A stretch of DNA of 64,000 nucleotides from Telmatospirillum sp. (GCA_020248985.1 JADCGL010000020.1:196227-260226); one strand, 5' to 3'. Shown: positions 9,001 through 17,275, counted from the first letter of the stretch. Program-made: numbers and translations. Notes: generated from the letters alone by a model not told the origin.

Positions 9001-9551
9001 AGCTTCAGTTCGGCCTCGTGGCGGCGCGAATGCAGGCCCGTAATACCGGCCGCTTCTTCGAGGATCTGGCGCCGTTCGGTGGGCTTGGCCTGGATGATCG
9101 CACCGATGCGCCCTTGGCTCACCAGCGACGGCGAATGGGCGCCCGAGCCCACATCCTGGAAGAAAAGCTGCACGTCGCGCGCGCGCACTTCGCGCCCGCC
9201 GATGCGGTAGGCCGAGCCCTTTTCGCGTTCGATGCGGCGCACGATGTCGAAATCGGCCATGTCGTTGTAGGCGGCCGGCGCCTTGTGAAGCGGATTTTCG
9301 ACGAGCAGCGACACTTCGGCGACGTTGCGCGCGGGCCGGCTCGACGTGCCCGCGAAGATCACGTCGTCCATTTCGCCGCCGCGCAGCGCCTTGACGCGGT
9401 TTTCGCCCATCACCCAGCGCAGCGCTTCGACGAGGTTCGACTTGCCGCAGCCATTGGGGCCGACAATGCCGGTCAGCCCCGGTTCGATCGCGAACTCCGT
9501 CGGTTCGACGAACGATTTGAAGCCGGACAGGCGAAGCTTGACGAACTGCAT
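6057..9551 (-). CDS. smc: Chromosome segregation protein SMC
   Basis: A 1,164-residue condensin subunit, full length for the family. The N-terminal ATPase half has Walker A G-P-N-G-C-G-K-S at 31-38. A long coiled coil is interrupted near residues 510-640 by the glycine-containing hinge. The C-terminal half has the ABC signature L-S-G-G-E-Q followed by Walker B (I-C-V-M-D-E-V-D-A-P-L-D). The protein dimerises at the hinge and compacts origin-proximal DNA with ScpA and ScpB. The start ATG lies 24 bp after the dsbA-like gene, so the two are probably co-transcribed. Confidence 0.97.
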   Translation of the reverse strand: MQFVKLRLSGFKSFVEPTEFAIEPGLTGIVGPNGCGKSNLVEALRWVMGENRVKALRGGEMDDVIFAGTSSRPARNVAEVSLLVENPLHKAPAAYNDMADFDIVRRIEREKGSAYRIGGREVRARDVQLFFQDVGSGAHSPSLVSQGRIGAIIQAKPTERRQILEEAAGITGLHSRRHEAELKLKAAEQNLARLDDVLTTLGVQLEGLKKQARQAARYRNMSDLVRRAEAILFHLRWQQQIADSQAAAEKLAAAEALVIDITTRAAAASTVLAEAQATLPDLRQHEQEAAAALTRLEVAGEQLADEERRTLAQIAQLDVLLEQLARDKQREENLLADTQNARTRLESELGELAEADTRADGEAAALGDEIASQRDTVETRDAALARATEAVAKAESERAALQREIGDAQSRLARLAERLAAQEADKAKLEAQLAGSDEKRSAFDARLAEAEAHLAAAMSAAEDAEGARRAAQEEEFAAREALRDADQTFSKLDGERQGISRAVGAITKNAGPFAPVMDALKVAPGFETALGTGLGDDLSAGLDAAAPRQWRVLDIASNPPPLPVGAVALASYVEAPAALARRLSQIGVVANEAEGAALAAQLAQGQRLVTKEGALWRWDGFVQAAGAPSQAAELLTMRNRLAVLEDECARAREISTGARTRYAAAQAATKTAEAADQQARQQTRVAGNAIEAARGDIARLTRETEAESTKLGLLGAEIARILADRQELDARRSNAQERFDAIPDPAQARAQLAEDRQALSQARQLLAEREAASQRLARERENRARRRLSIGNEQQAWESRADSAQRQIATLVERHELAESERLDLAERPAKIAADRASLADKTQEMAQLRRNAADQLAAAETAVRDAERALKAVEAALVEAREDRVRGQAHSEQQAQAQEQLALTIRERLDCAPEETLAAGMVEADEDLPAIADIERRLDRLVKERDNMGPVNLRAEQEAEEVEAQIAGMTNEKDDLVQAIGKLRQGIGSLNKEARERLREAFTKVDGHFQDLFQRLFGGGRAHLTLSPVMGADGQVNDDPLEAGLDVMASPPGKKLQSLTLLSGGEQAMTALALLFAVFLTNPAPICVMDEVDAPLDDANVDRFCKLLDEIGRSSGVRFIVVTHHRLTMSKMDRLFGVTMAERGISTLVSVDLRSAERLRATA

Positions 9552-9575
9552 CGACGATACTCCTTGCGGGTAGGC

Positions 9576-10193
9576 TTACTTGACGAGCGGTGCGAGAATT
9601 CGCTCGAGCTCTTCGAAAGTGGGGGCGCCGCGCTGGACCTGGCCGTTCACGACCAGGGTCGGCGTGGCTTGCACGCGATGCTCGCGCTCGCCGGTCATGG
9701 CTTGCGTCAGCACGGCGTTCTGGATCTCGACATTGGCAAGGCACGCGTCGATGGCGGGCTCGCTCATGCCGCCGGTGCGCGCGAGGCGCCGCAAAGCGGT
9801 CATGGCCTGCTCGGCCGAGCCGCGCGTCCAATTCGCCTGCTCGGCGAAGAACACGTCGAGATAGGTGAAATACCGCTCCGGGCCGCTGCAGCGCGCGATC
9901 ATCGCGGCATTGAGGGCGAGCCGGTCGAGCGGGAAATCGCGGAACACGAAGCGGACCTTGCCGGTCTCGACGTATTTTTCCTTGAGGCGCGGCAGCACGT
10001 CGGCATGGAAGCGCGCGCAATGGGGGCACGTGATCGAGGCGTATTCGATGATCGTGACCGGCGCGTTGGCCGCCCCCACGACAAAATCGAGCCCCTCGGC
10101 GCGCGGGCTCTGCTGGGCCTGGGCGGGCGCCGAAACGAAAGCCGCAAAAGCGGCGAAAAAGGCGAAGATTGTCGAGATATGCTGGTTTTTCAC
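9576..10193 (-). CDS. DsbA-family thiol:disulfide oxidoreductase (secreted)
   Basis: A periplasmic thioredoxin-fold protein of about 205 residues. The redox motif is C-P-H-C in S-I-T-C-P-H-C-A-R-F; the cis-proline loop is V-Q-A-T-P-T-L-V-V-N. A signal peptide (K-N-Q-H start, hydrophobic F-A-F-F-A-A-F-A-A-F core, A-Q-A cleavage site) begins at a GTG at 10193 preceded by GGTGGA, so I prefer that start. An in-frame ATG nine codons upstream (10220) is the alternative. The family resembles BdbD/DsbA-like oxidases that form disulfides in exported proteins. It sits between DciA and smc, a conserved alphaproteobacterial order. Confidence 0.88.
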   Translation of the reverse strand: MKNQHISTIFAFFAAFAAFVSAPAQAQQSPRAEGLDFVVGAANAPVTIIEYASITCPHCARFHADVLPRLKEKYVETGKVRFVFRDFPLDRLALNAAMIARCSGPERYFTYLDVFFAEQANWTRGSAEQAMTALRRLARTGGMSEPAIDACLANVEIQNAVLTQAMTGEREHRVQATPTLVVNGQVQRGAPTFEELERILAPLVK

Positions 10194-10280
10194 GGTTCCA
10201 CCCACAAGATGTTGTGACACTAACGACTCGAAGTACGACTCCTCAAGGCCTGAATCCCGATGGGGATAACTCGGCCTATA

Positions 10281-10784
10281 TCACCGGGAAATCTGGGCTT
10301 TTCCGCGGCGTTTGCCCGCAAGACCAGCGCCCAGCCGGGCAAGGGCCGCCTGCAGCTCAGGTGTGGCGACCGACTCGACGGCAGCGGCAATGCTTGATTT
10401 CTGAGCATCCGAAAGCGGCATGGGGGCTGCCATCGACGAAATTGTGCGCTCGGGCATGGGCCCTTGGACAAAACGCAGCCTTTCGACCGCTTTGAAGCCC
10501 GCAAATCGATTGATGCGCTCGAGCAGCAACGGTGCCAGATGTTGTAATTCCATCGCTGCCCCGCCGGAAACGCGGATCGTCAGCGTGCCGGCCGAGGGCG
10601 GTACCGCAACGCCTTTGGGCGGGCGCGGCGGGGTCGAAAGTTTTTCGGGCAGGCAGCTACCGGCGAGGGCTGGACCCACGATCTCGCCCCATTCGGCCAC
10701 GATCGTGGCAAAGGCGGGCCCGCGCCGCTTCAGCGCTTCTTTTGTGACTTTGGGAACTTGGGCGGCGATTGCCTTGAGTGCCAT
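10281..10784 (-). CDS. DciA/DUF721-family protein
   Basis: A 167-residue protein with an N-terminal DUF721 (DciA) domain: an early K-R-R-G-P-A-F-A-x-I-V-A-E-W-x-x-I-V-G-P segment and a K-L-S-x-P...L-T-I-R-V-S-G-G-A-A-M-E-L-Q-H core, which is the conserved fold. DciA proteins load or assist the replicative helicase DnaB in bacteria that lack DnaC. The C-terminal 50 residues are alanine-rich with a basic end. I start at the ATG at 10784, which leaves 57 bp to the divergent mutY. It is followed by the dsbA-like gene and smc on the same strand. Confidence 0.8.
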   Translation of the reverse strand: MALKAIAAQVPKVTKEALKRRGPAFATIVAEWGEIVGPALAGSCLPEKLSTPPRPPKGVAVPPSAGTLTIRVSGGAAMELQHLAPLLLERINRFAGFKAVERLRFVQGPMPERTISSMAAPMPLSDAQKSSIAAAVESVATPELQAALARLGAGLAGKRRGKAQISR

Positions 10785-10841
10785 GGAGCGCAGTCTAAAC
10801 TGTGCCTGTCCCGACTCCAACGCCGGAAGATTCAGCAATAC

Positions 10842-11900
10842 ATGAACGCGCTCGCCGCCGCCCTGCTGGCTTGGTACGACCGCCACCGGCGCACGATGCC
10901 GTGGCGCGCTTTGCCGGGTGCCAAGCCAGATCCCTATCGCGTCTGGCTTGCCGAAATCATGCTGCAGCAGACAACGGTCGCCACGGTCGGGCCGTATTTC
11001 CAGAAATTCGTAAAAGCTTGGCCCGATGTCGGCGCGTTGGCGGCGGCCCCGCGCGAAACAGTGCTCGAGGCCTGGGCAGGGCTTGGCTATTACGCACGCG
11101 CGCGCAATCTGCATGCGTGCGCGCAATATGTGGCGAACACACTTGGCGGCGTTTTTCCAGATACCGAGGAAGGTTTGCTCGAATTGCCGGGCGTGGGGCC
11201 CTACACGGCCGCAGCCATCGCGGCGATCGCTTTCGACCGCCCGGCGGTGGTTCTCGACGGCAATGTCGAACGCGTTTTTGCGCGCATGTTTTCGGTGGCG
11301 ACACCATTGCCCAAAGCAAAGACCGAATTGCGTGCGCATGTCGCCGACGCCGTTCCGCCCGAGCGACCCGGCGATTTTGCGCAAGCGACGATGGATTTGG
11401 GCGCGACGATTTGCGCACCGCGCAAGCCGAGTTGCCTCTTATGCCCGCTCAAGCTTGCGTGTTTGGCGCATCGCGCGGGCGAAGCTGAACGCTATCCGGT
11501 CAAAACGCCGAAACCCAAACGCCCGACGCGGCGCACGATCGCGTTTGTGCTGACCGACCGCAGCGGGGCCGTGTGGCTGCGCCGTCGCCCGGATCGCGGA
11601 TTGCTCGGCGGCATGATGGAAGTGCCGTCGACCGAATGGCGGGTCGGCTCTGCGAGCGACGCGGCGGCGCGCAAAGCAGCCCCGGCCTCAGCGGCGTGGC
11701 ACGCATTGCCGGGCAAAGTGCGGCACGGATTCACGCATTTCGAACTCGAGGCGGTCGTGTGGCGCGCGCGCGTACGGCGCAGCGACGTTGCCGGTGGGCA
11801 GTGGGTTGCGGCCGAAGCCTTGGCCGATCAGGCGCTGCCGACCGTGATGCGCAAACTGATCGCGCACGGTCTGCAGAAGGACGCCGTCAAGAAGCCTTGA
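10842..11900 (+). CDS. mutY: A/G-specific adenine glycosylase
   Basis: A 352-residue DNA repair enzyme that removes adenine mispaired with 8-oxoguanine. The catalytic Glu is in L-A-E-I-M-L-Q-Q-T-T, the helix-hairpin-helix in E-L-P-G-V-G-P-Y-T-A, and the catalytic Asp in V-V-L-D-G-N-V-E-R-V. The [4Fe-4S] cluster ligands have the C-x6-C-x2-C-x5-C spacing (C-A-P-R-K-P-S-C-L-L-C-P...C). A C-terminal NUDIX-like domain from about residue 230 recognises 8-oxoG. The ATG at 10842 was chosen because the protein aligns from M-N-A-L. Divergent from dciA. Confidence 0.96.
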   Translation: MNALAAALLAWYDRHRRTMPWRALPGAKPDPYRVWLAEIMLQQTTVATVGPYFQKFVKAWPDVGALAAAPRETVLEAWAGLGYYARARNLHACAQYVANTLGGVFPDTEEGLLELPGVGPYTAAAIAAIAFDRPAVVLDGNVERVFARMFSVATPLPKAKTELRAHVADAVPPERPGDFAQATMDLGATICAPRKPSCLLCPLKLACLAHRAGEAERYPVKTPKPKRPTRRTIAFVLTDRSGAVWLRRRPDRGLLGGMMEVPSTEWRVGSASDAAARKAAPASAAWHALPGKVRHGFTHFELEAVVWRARVRRSDVAGGQWVAAEALADQALPTVMRKLIAHGLQKDAVKKP

Positions 11901-12801
11901 GGCACGCGGCCAAATCGTCGGCGAGTTTGGTCAAGATGGCGGCGTAAGCGTCTTTGCCCTGCGCGATCCCGACGCCGACATAATCGATCGTCGCCACGCG
12001 CGCCGATGTCCCTTCGACGATCGTCGCAACCAAGCTCGGCTCGAATTGCGGTTCGGCGAACACGCAGATTGCTTGCGCGCGGCGCACGCGTTCGCGGATG
12101 CGCTGCAGGCGCTGCGCACCCGGCCGACGTTCGGGGCTGACCGTGATCGAACCTGCAGGGGTGAGTCCATAACGTGTTTCGAAATACTGCAAGGCGTCGT
12201 GGAACACGATGAAGGGCTTGCCGGCAACCGGGCGCAAGGTCGCGTCGAGCGCGCGGTCGAGCGTTTCGAGATTGGCCGTCACGCGGGCGGCATTGGCGCG
12301 ATAACGCGGCGCGTTGGCGGGATCGATCTCGGCCAAGGCGGCGGCCGTTGCACCCGCAAGCACGATCGCGTTGCGCGGATCGAGAAACAGATGCCCGTCG
12401 TTGCGCGTGTCGTCGTGCGCATGGCCGTGCGCATGCGCATGGCCCTCCCACGGGCCGCCTTCGCGCGCGGCCAGCAGCACCGTGCCGGGCAGATCGGCCC
12501 ACAGGATCTGGCGCGTCTTGGGGCCAAGGGCGCGCAGTGCCCGCGCCATCTGCCCTTCGAAAGCGGGGCCCACCCACACCACCAGGTCGGCCGCTTCGAG
12601 GAGGCGCGCATCGCCCGGGCGCAGCGCATAGACATGCGGCGACGCGCCCCCTTTTACGACCGTGTCGGGCACGCCCACGCCGTCCATCACCCCAGCCACG
12701 ATCGACTGGATCGCCGGAAAACTTGCGACCACGCGTGGCTGGGCCCCAAGCGGGGTCGCCAAAAGACAAAGCGTTGCCGTCAGGATCGGGAGAAGTCGCA
12801 T
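11887..12801 (-). CDS. znuA: High-affinity zinc ABC transporter, periplasmic binding protein
   Basis: A cluster A-I metal-binding protein of about 304 residues with a signal peptide (hydrophobic L-L-P-I-L-T-A-T-L-C-L-L, cleavage near G-A-Q). Metal-binding features are the first His in G-A-S-P-H-V-Y, a His/Asp-rich loop at roughly 120-140 with alternating H-A-H residues typical of zinc-specific ZnuA, the second His in V-F-H-D-A-L-Q-Y-F, and a C-terminal Asp (A-T-I-D-Y-V-G). The start at 12801 gives a proper signal peptide. Transcribed divergently from zur-znuCB across the Zur-type operator; its 3' end overlaps the mutY 3' end by 14 bp. Confidence 0.94.
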   Translation of the reverse strand: MRLLPILTATLCLLATPLGAQPRVVASFPAIQSIVAGVMDGVGVPDTVVKGGASPHVYALRPGDARLLEAADLVVWVGPAFEGQMARALRALGPKTRQILWADLPGTVLLAAREGGPWEGHAHAHGHAHDDTRNDGHLFLDPRNAIVLAGATAAALAEIDPANAPRYRANAARVTANLETLDRALDATLRPVAGKPFIVFHDALQYFETRYGLTPAGSITVSPERRPGAQRLQRIRERVRRAQAICVFAEPQFEPSLVATIVEGTSARVATIDYVGVGIAQGKDAYAAILTKLADDLAACLKAS

Positions 12802-12814
12802 AGACCCTCTTGAT

Positions 12815-12851
12815 TGAAATAGTATAACATCCACATCGGTTATAATATAAC
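12815..12851. promoter_or_regulatory. Zur-type operator between znuA and zur
   Basis: The 56-bp znuA-zur gap is AT-rich and holds GTTATAATATAAC (12839-12851), a perfect palindrome of 6-bp arms around a central A, which matches the core of alphaproteobacterial Zur boxes. A second, half-like site (AGTATAACAT, 12821-12830) lies next to it on the znuA side. TATAAT (12841-12846), a perfect -10 for zur, sits inside the palindrome. TATACT (12826-12821, minus) can serve as -10 for znuA. Binding of Zn-loaded Zur would block both promoters. Confidence 0.8.
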
Positions 12852-12857
12852 AGCGTT

Positions 12858-13328
12858 ATGAAACGCAATGCCGCTCAGCACGACCATCGCAAATGCGTGC
12901 ACACCGCCCTTTCCACGGCCGAAGCCGTGTGCAAAGCGCGCGGCGAAAAGCTCACGCCCGTGCGCAAGCGCGTGCTCGAACTCGTATGGGCGAGCCACCG
13001 GCCGGTCGGCGCCTATGCGCTGCTCGACAGCTTGCGCGCCGACGGGCGCTCGGCGGCCCCGCCCACCGTCTATCGGGCACTCGAGTTTCTGCTCGCCCAA
13101 GGCTTGGTGCATCGCGTGGAATCGCTGAACGCGTATTTGGGCTGCGCGCATCCGGCGGCGGACCATGCCGCGCAGTTCCTGATCTGCCGCCAATGTGGGA
13201 CGGCGGCCGAGCTCGAAGAAACCGACATTGCGAGCGCGATCGACCGCCATGCCAAGCGGGCGGGCTTCACGGTCGAGCGGCGAACGGTCGAAGCGATGGG
13301 CCTGTGCGCTGCGTGCCAGACCGCGTGA
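12858..13328 (+). CDS. zur: Zinc uptake regulator, Fur family
   Basis: A 156-residue Fur-family repressor. The winged helix (L-T-P-V-R-K-R-V-L-E-L...P-P-T-V-Y-R-A-L-E-F-L) is followed by the dimerisation and metal domain with H-P-A-A-D-H-A-A-Q-F and two C-x-x-C pairs (C-R-Q-C and C-A-A-C) for the structural zinc. Its position as first gene of znu genes and next to the palindromic operator identifies it as Zur rather than Fur. It probably represses itself and znuA/CB when zinc is plentiful. The stop overlaps the znuC start. Confidence 0.93.
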   Translation: MKRNAAQHDHRKCVHTALSTAEAVCKARGEKLTPVRKRVLELVWASHRPVGAYALLDSLRADGRSAAPPTVYRALEFLLAQGLVHRVESLNAYLGCAHPAADHAAQFLICRQCGTAAELEETDIASAIDRHAKRAGFTVERRTVEAMGLCAACQTA

Positions 13329-14074
13329 CCACACTCATCGAAGCGCGCGGCCTGGCCAAATCCTTCGACACGCGCGCCGTGTTGTCGGACGTCGCGATTG
13401 CCGTGGCGCAAGGCGAGATCGTCACGCTGATCGGCCCCAACGGGGCGGGCAAAACCGTGCTCTTGCGCATTCTACTCGGGCTCGAGGCGGCGGATGCAGG
13501 AACGGTCGAACGCAAACCGGGCCTCACGATCGGCTACATGCCGCAGAAGATCGAGATCGACGCCAATCTGCCGCTGAGTGTGGCGCGTTTTGTGGGCTTG
13601 GCCGGAAGCTACACAAAACCCCAGATCGCCGAGATGCTGGCCGAGACCGGCATCGCCGCACGGCTTGAGGCGCCGATTCAAGCCTTGTCGGGCGGCGAGT
13701 TCCAGCGTGCGTTGTTGGCGCGTGCACTGCTGCGCCAGCCGCAGCTTCTTGTGCTCGACGAACCGGCCCAAGGTGTGGACGTAACGGGCCAGGAGGCGCT
13801 CTACGATCTCTTGGCGCGCGTTGTTGCCCGGCATGGTTGCGGCGTGCTTCTGGTGAGCCACGATCTGCATCTCGTGATGGCGCGCGCCGACCGCGTGGTG
13901 TGCCTGAACGGCCATGTGTGCTGTACCGGCAAACCCGCCGCCCTCGGCAACGATCCGGCTTTTGCGGCACTTTTCGGCGCACGCGGGGCGGCAAGCGTTG
14001 CCGTCTATCGCCACAATCACGATCACGAACATGCAGTGTGCGCAGATCCGGCACACGACCACCGCCATGGATGA
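13325..14074 (+). CDS. znuC: Zinc ABC transporter, ATP-binding protein
   Basis: A 249-residue ABC ATPase. Walker A is G-P-N-G-A-G-K-T, the signature L-S-G-G-E-F-Q-R, Walker B L-L-V-L-D-E-P-A-Q-G-V-D, and the H-loop V-S-H-D. The C-terminus is histidine-rich (H-N-H-D-H-E-H ... H-D-H-R-H), a feature of zinc transporters. The start is a GTG that shares GTGA with the zur stop, so translation is coupled. It powers uptake of zinc delivered by ZnuA through ZnuB. Confidence 0.94.
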   Translation: MTTLIEARGLAKSFDTRAVLSDVAIAVAQGEIVTLIGPNGAGKTVLLRILLGLEAADAGTVERKPGLTIGYMPQKIEIDANLPLSVARFVGLAGSYTKPQIAEMLAETGIAARLEAPIQALSGGEFQRALLARALLRQPQLLVLDEPAQGVDVTGQEALYDLLARVVARHGCGVLLVSHDLHLVMARADRVVCLNGHVCCTGKPAALGNDPAFAALFGARGAASVAVYRHNHDHEHAVCADPAHDHRHG

Positions 14075-14837
14075 TTTCGTGTGGCGCGCCTTGGCGGCGG
14101 GGCTGGGACTGGCCGCGATCGCGGGCCCGCTCGGCAGTTTCGTTTTGTGGCGGCGCATGGCGTTTTTTGGCGATGCGCTCGCGCATTCGGCCTTGCTCGG
14201 TGTGGCGCTTGGATTTCTTCTGCATGTCGACGTCAATCTCGGCATGGTCGCGATGTGCGTTGCGTTCGCGCTCGCGCTGACGGGGCTTCTCGCGCGTTCG
14301 CGTTTGGCGCCCGACACGCTTTTGTCGATTTCGGCATTCACGGCGTTGTCTGCCGGGCTCGTGGTGCTGTCGTTTCTCGACACCGTGCGCGTCGATCTGA
14401 TCGGCTATCTGTTCGGCGATTTGCTGGCCGTGTCGACAAGCGATCTCGTTTGGATCTGGGGCGGGGCGTTGGTGGCGCTCGGCGGGCTTGCCGCACTGTG
14501 GCGCCCGCTCTTGGCGACGACGGTGCATGCCGATCTTGCGGCCGTCGAAGGCACGCGCGTGGGCCACGTGCGGCTTTGCTTCGTGCTGCTGCTGGCCCTC
14601 GTGGTGGCCGTTGCCGCCAAGATCGTCGGCGCCTTGCTCGTGACGGCGTTGCTGATCGTGCCGGCCGCCGCCGCGCGGCGTTTTGCGCGCAGTCCCGAGC
14701 AAATGGCGATCGGTGCTGCTGCCATCGGCGCTTTGTCCGTCACGGGCGGACTTGTCGCTTCGCTGTTGCTCGATACGCCGTCGGGCCCGTCGATCGTGTT
14801 GACGGCGAGCCTACTCTTTGCGCTGAGCTTGCTTTAA
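14067..14837 (+). CDS. znuB: Zinc ABC transporter, permease
   Basis: A 256-residue integral membrane protein with eight or nine hydrophobic helices and the ABC-3 family loops (F-F-G-D-A-L-A-H-S-A-L-L-G-V-A near the N-terminus). It forms the zinc channel with ZnuC. The ATG lies inside the znuC 3' end (8-bp overlap), so the three genes zur-znuC-znuB are translationally linked. Its last 27 bp overlap the convergent ctaA gene. Confidence 0.93.
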   Translation: MDDFVWRALAAGLGLAAIAGPLGSFVLWRRMAFFGDALAHSALLGVALGFLLHVDVNLGMVAMCVAFALALTGLLARSRLAPDTLLSISAFTALSAGLVVLSFLDTVRVDLIGYLFGDLLAVSTSDLVWIWGGALVALGGLAALWRPLLATTVHADLAAVEGTRVGHVRLCFVLLLALVVAVAAKIVGALLVTALLIVPAAAARRFARSPEQMAIGAAAIGALSVTGGLVASLLLDTPSGPSIVLTASLLFALSLL

Positions 14838-15863
14838 GCCTGCCGCGTGTACCGTCACAGCGACGGCCGTCAACAGCACAACCGAGCCTGCCTGATGGGC
14901 GGCGGCCAAGGGGATCGGCACCCAGAGCAGAAGCGTTGCAATGCCGAGCGCGACTTGGGCGGCACCTGCAAGCGCCATCGCGATTGCCGCGCGCGGCACC
15001 GCTTGGAACAGCCGCCAGGCGAGCAGGCTCACCGCCACAAGGCTCGCTATGCCGAGCCAGCGATGGTTGAATTGCACAGCCGCATGGTTCTCGAACAGGT
15101 TTTTCCAGAAGGGCGCTATGTCGCCGTAGCCGACGGGCACGAAGGCGCCGTCCATCAGCGGGAAGGTGTTGTAGGCAAGGCCCGCATCGAGACCGGCCAC
15201 GAAGGCACCCGCCATCGCGGTCGTGAAGACGAGGGCCAGCACTGCCAATCCTGCAGCCGTACCCCGGCTCGGGCCCATGCGAATCCCGAGTGCTGTCCAC
15301 AGCAAACCCAAATACAAAGCAAGCGCCAAACTCAAATGGGCGGCGAGGCGATATTGGCTTACCGCCAACATGTCGGGCTTGAGGCCGCTCGAGACCATCC
15401 ACCAGCCGATCAAACCTTGCAGGCCGCCGAGGCAGAACAGCGCGAAGAGCTTGACCGCCCGGCGGCCGCGCAGTTGGCCGCGCAGCACGAACCAGAAAAA
15501 CGGCACGGCGAACACGATCCCAATCAGGCGGCCCCAGAAACGGTGGAACCACTCCCAGAAATAGATCGTCTTGAACGCCTCGAGACTCATGCCGGCATTC
15601 ATGAGCCGGTATTGGTCGATCTGGCGGTATTTCTCGAACTCGGCCAGCCATGCCGCTTCGCTGAGCGGGGGCAAGACGCCCGAGACCGGGCGCCACTCGA
15701 CGATCGACAGGCCCGATTCGGTCAAGCGCGTGATGCCGCCGATCACGACCATCGCAAAGATCATGGCGCAGCACACGAACAGCCAGGTCGCGATTGCGCG
15801 GTCGGCGGTTTGTGCATGCGCGTGCGGCAGGGCGGCAGGGGCTGGGGCGGCGATATCGACCAT
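14811..15863 (-). CDS. ctaA: Heme A synthase (COX15/CtaA family, type 2)
   Basis: A protein of about 350 residues with eight membrane helices. Conserved signatures are G-G-I-T-R-L-T-x-S-G-L-S-I-V-E-W at the first loop, W-E-W-F-H-R-F-W-G-R-L-I-G with its heme-ligand His, and a second four-helix half with F-N-H-R-W-L-G. It oxidises heme O to heme A for aa3-type cytochrome oxidase. I chose ATG at 15863; a GTG ten codons upstream is possible. Convergent with and overlapping znuB. No cytochrome oxidase genes are in the window. Confidence 0.95.
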   Translation of the reverse strand: MVDIAAPAPAALPHAHAQTADRAIATWLFVCCAMIFAMVVIGGITRLTESGLSIVEWRPVSGVLPPLSEAAWLAEFEKYRQIDQYRLMNAGMSLEAFKTIYFWEWFHRFWGRLIGIVFAVPFFWFVLRGQLRGRRAVKLFALFCLGGLQGLIGWWMVSSGLKPDMLAVSQYRLAAHLSLALALYLGLLWTALGIRMGPSRGTAAGLAVLALVFTTAMAGAFVAGLDAGLAYNTFPLMDGAFVPVGYGDIAPFWKNLFENHAAVQFNHRWLGIASLVAVSLLAWRLFQAVPRAAIAMALAGAAQVALGIATLLLWVPIPLAAAHQAGSVVLLTAVAVTVHAAGLKQAQRKE

Positions 15864-15970
15864 GGCAGGGACATAGACCCAAAAGCGTGGCACCGCCAGT
15901 GTGTCCGGACTTGACTTTTACAGTCCCGTCGCGAGAAACGTACGCACACAAACAAAGCCTCCCGAGGCCC

Positions 15971-16471
15971 ATGAAAACAGCCGCGCGCCGCCTTGCCGTT
16001 GCCAAATCGCCTGCACCGCCCGTCGCCGGTGCGCCGCTGCGTTTGGAATCGGACTATGTGCTCGAGCAGCATATCGGCCATTTGCTGCGGCGCTCGCACC
16101 AGCGCCACGTCGCGAATTTCGAAAAGGGTCTGGGCGCGCTCGACCTCACGCCGACGCAGTTCGCGGCCCTCGCCAAAATCGGCGAGCGCGGCGAAGTGTC
16201 GCAGAACCTGCTCGGCCGCCAGACCGCGATGGATCCGGCGACGATCCAGGGCGTCATCCAGCGTTTGATGGCGCGCAACTTGATCGAGCGGCGCGCCGAT
16301 CCGTCCGACCGGCGCGCGACGTTGCTGCGCTTGACCCCGGCCGGTCTCGCCCTCACCCAAAACGCGATCGTGAAGGTCGAGGCGGTTTCGCAAACCACGC
16401 TTGCGCCGCTCGATGCGCGCGAGCGTGCGGCCCTCGCGCTGCTGCTGCAGAAACTTTCCGGCCTTGCCTAA
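15971..16471 (+). CDS. MarR-family transcriptional regulator
   Basis: A 166-residue winged-helix regulator. After a basic, proline-rich N-terminus of about 35 residues come the MarR core helices (L-L-R-R-S-H-Q-R-H, L-T-P-T-Q-F-A-A-L), the recognition helix region (M-D-P-A-T-I-Q-G-V-I-Q-R-L) and the wing (R-R-A-D-P-S-D-R-R-A-T-L-L-R-L-T). The D-x-R-x-R wing motif is intact. Divergent from ctaA, and 30 bp upstream of the ferredoxin-NADP reductase gene on the same strand, which may be its target. Ligand unknown. Confidence 0.87.
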   Translation: MKTAARRLAVAKSPAPPVAGAPLRLESDYVLEQHIGHLLRRSHQRHVANFEKGLGALDLTPTQFAALAKIGERGEVSQNLLGRQTAMDPATIQGVIQRLMARNLIERRADPSDRRATLLRLTPAGLALTQNAIVKVEAVSQTTLAPLDARERAALALLLQKLSGLA

Positions 16472-16501
16472 CCGACGTATTTCCAGGGGCGCAAAAACAC
16501 G

Positions 16502-17275
16502 ATGAGTGCTTTTTTCGATGCTGAAGTTCTGAGCGTCCACCATTGGACCGAACGGCTCTTCTCCTTCACCACGCGGCGCGAACCGACCTTCCGCTTTTTG
16601 AACGGACAGTTCGTCATGATAGGCCTGCCGATCGGCGGCAAGCCTTTGATGCGCGCCTATTCTGTGGTCAGCGCCAACTACGAAGAACATCTCGAATTTT
16701 TGAGCATCAAGGTGCCGGACGGCCCGCTCACGCAGCATCTGTGCAAGATCGTACCCGGCGATAAAATCCTGGTCGGCCGCAAATGCACGGGCACGCTGGT
16801 GATCGACAATCTGGTGGCCGGGCGCAATCTGTATCTCGTGGGCACGGGCACGGGCTTGGCGCCCTTCATGAGCATCATCCGCGATCCGGCCACGTACGAA
16901 AAATTCGAGCGCGTGGTGCTGCTGCATGGCTGCCGCGAAGTGGCCGAGCTTGCCTATGCCGATCTGATTGAAAAGGAGTTGCCGCAGCACGAGCTGATCG
17001 GCGAACTCGTGTCGCAGCAGCTGCTCTATTACCCGACCGTCACGCGCGAGGGGTTCCGCAACCAGGGTCGCGTGACCGACTTGATCGCTGCGGGCAAAAT
17101 CGAGCGCGATTTGGGCCTGCCGACCCTTGATGCCGCGCACGACCGCGCGATGATCTGCGGCAGCCCGTCGCTGCTGGCGGATTTCGTGGCGATCCTGCAG
17201 GCGCGCGGTTTCGTCGAAGGCAACTCGGCCAATGCCGCAACCTATGTGGTCGAGCGCGCCTTCGTCGAAAAGTGA
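16502..17275 (+). CDS. fpr: Ferredoxin--NADP+ reductase
   Basis: A 257-residue FAD enzyme of the bacterial Fpr group. The FAD motif R-A-Y-S-V-V-S is at about residues 50-56, the NADP-binding loop G-T-G-T-G-L-A-P-F at about 112-120, and the conserved M-I-C-G-S-P-x-L at about 218. The C-terminal residues A-F-V-E-K match the subclass I Fpr ending. It exchanges electrons between NADPH and ferredoxin or flavodoxin, often in oxidative stress or nitrogen metabolism. A MarR regulator precedes it. Confidence 0.94.
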   Translation: MSAFFDAEVLSVHHWTERLFSFTTRREPTFRFLNGQFVMIGLPIGGKPLMRAYSVVSANYEEHLEFLSIKVPDGPLTQHLCKIVPGDKILVGRKCTGTLVIDNLVAGRNLYLVGTGTGLAPFMSIIRDPATYEKFERVVLLHGCREVAELAYADLIEKELPQHELIGELVSQQLLYYPTVTREGFRNQGRVTDLIAAGKIERDLGLPTLDAAHDRAMICGSPSLLADFVAILQARGFVEGNSANAATYVVERAFVEK

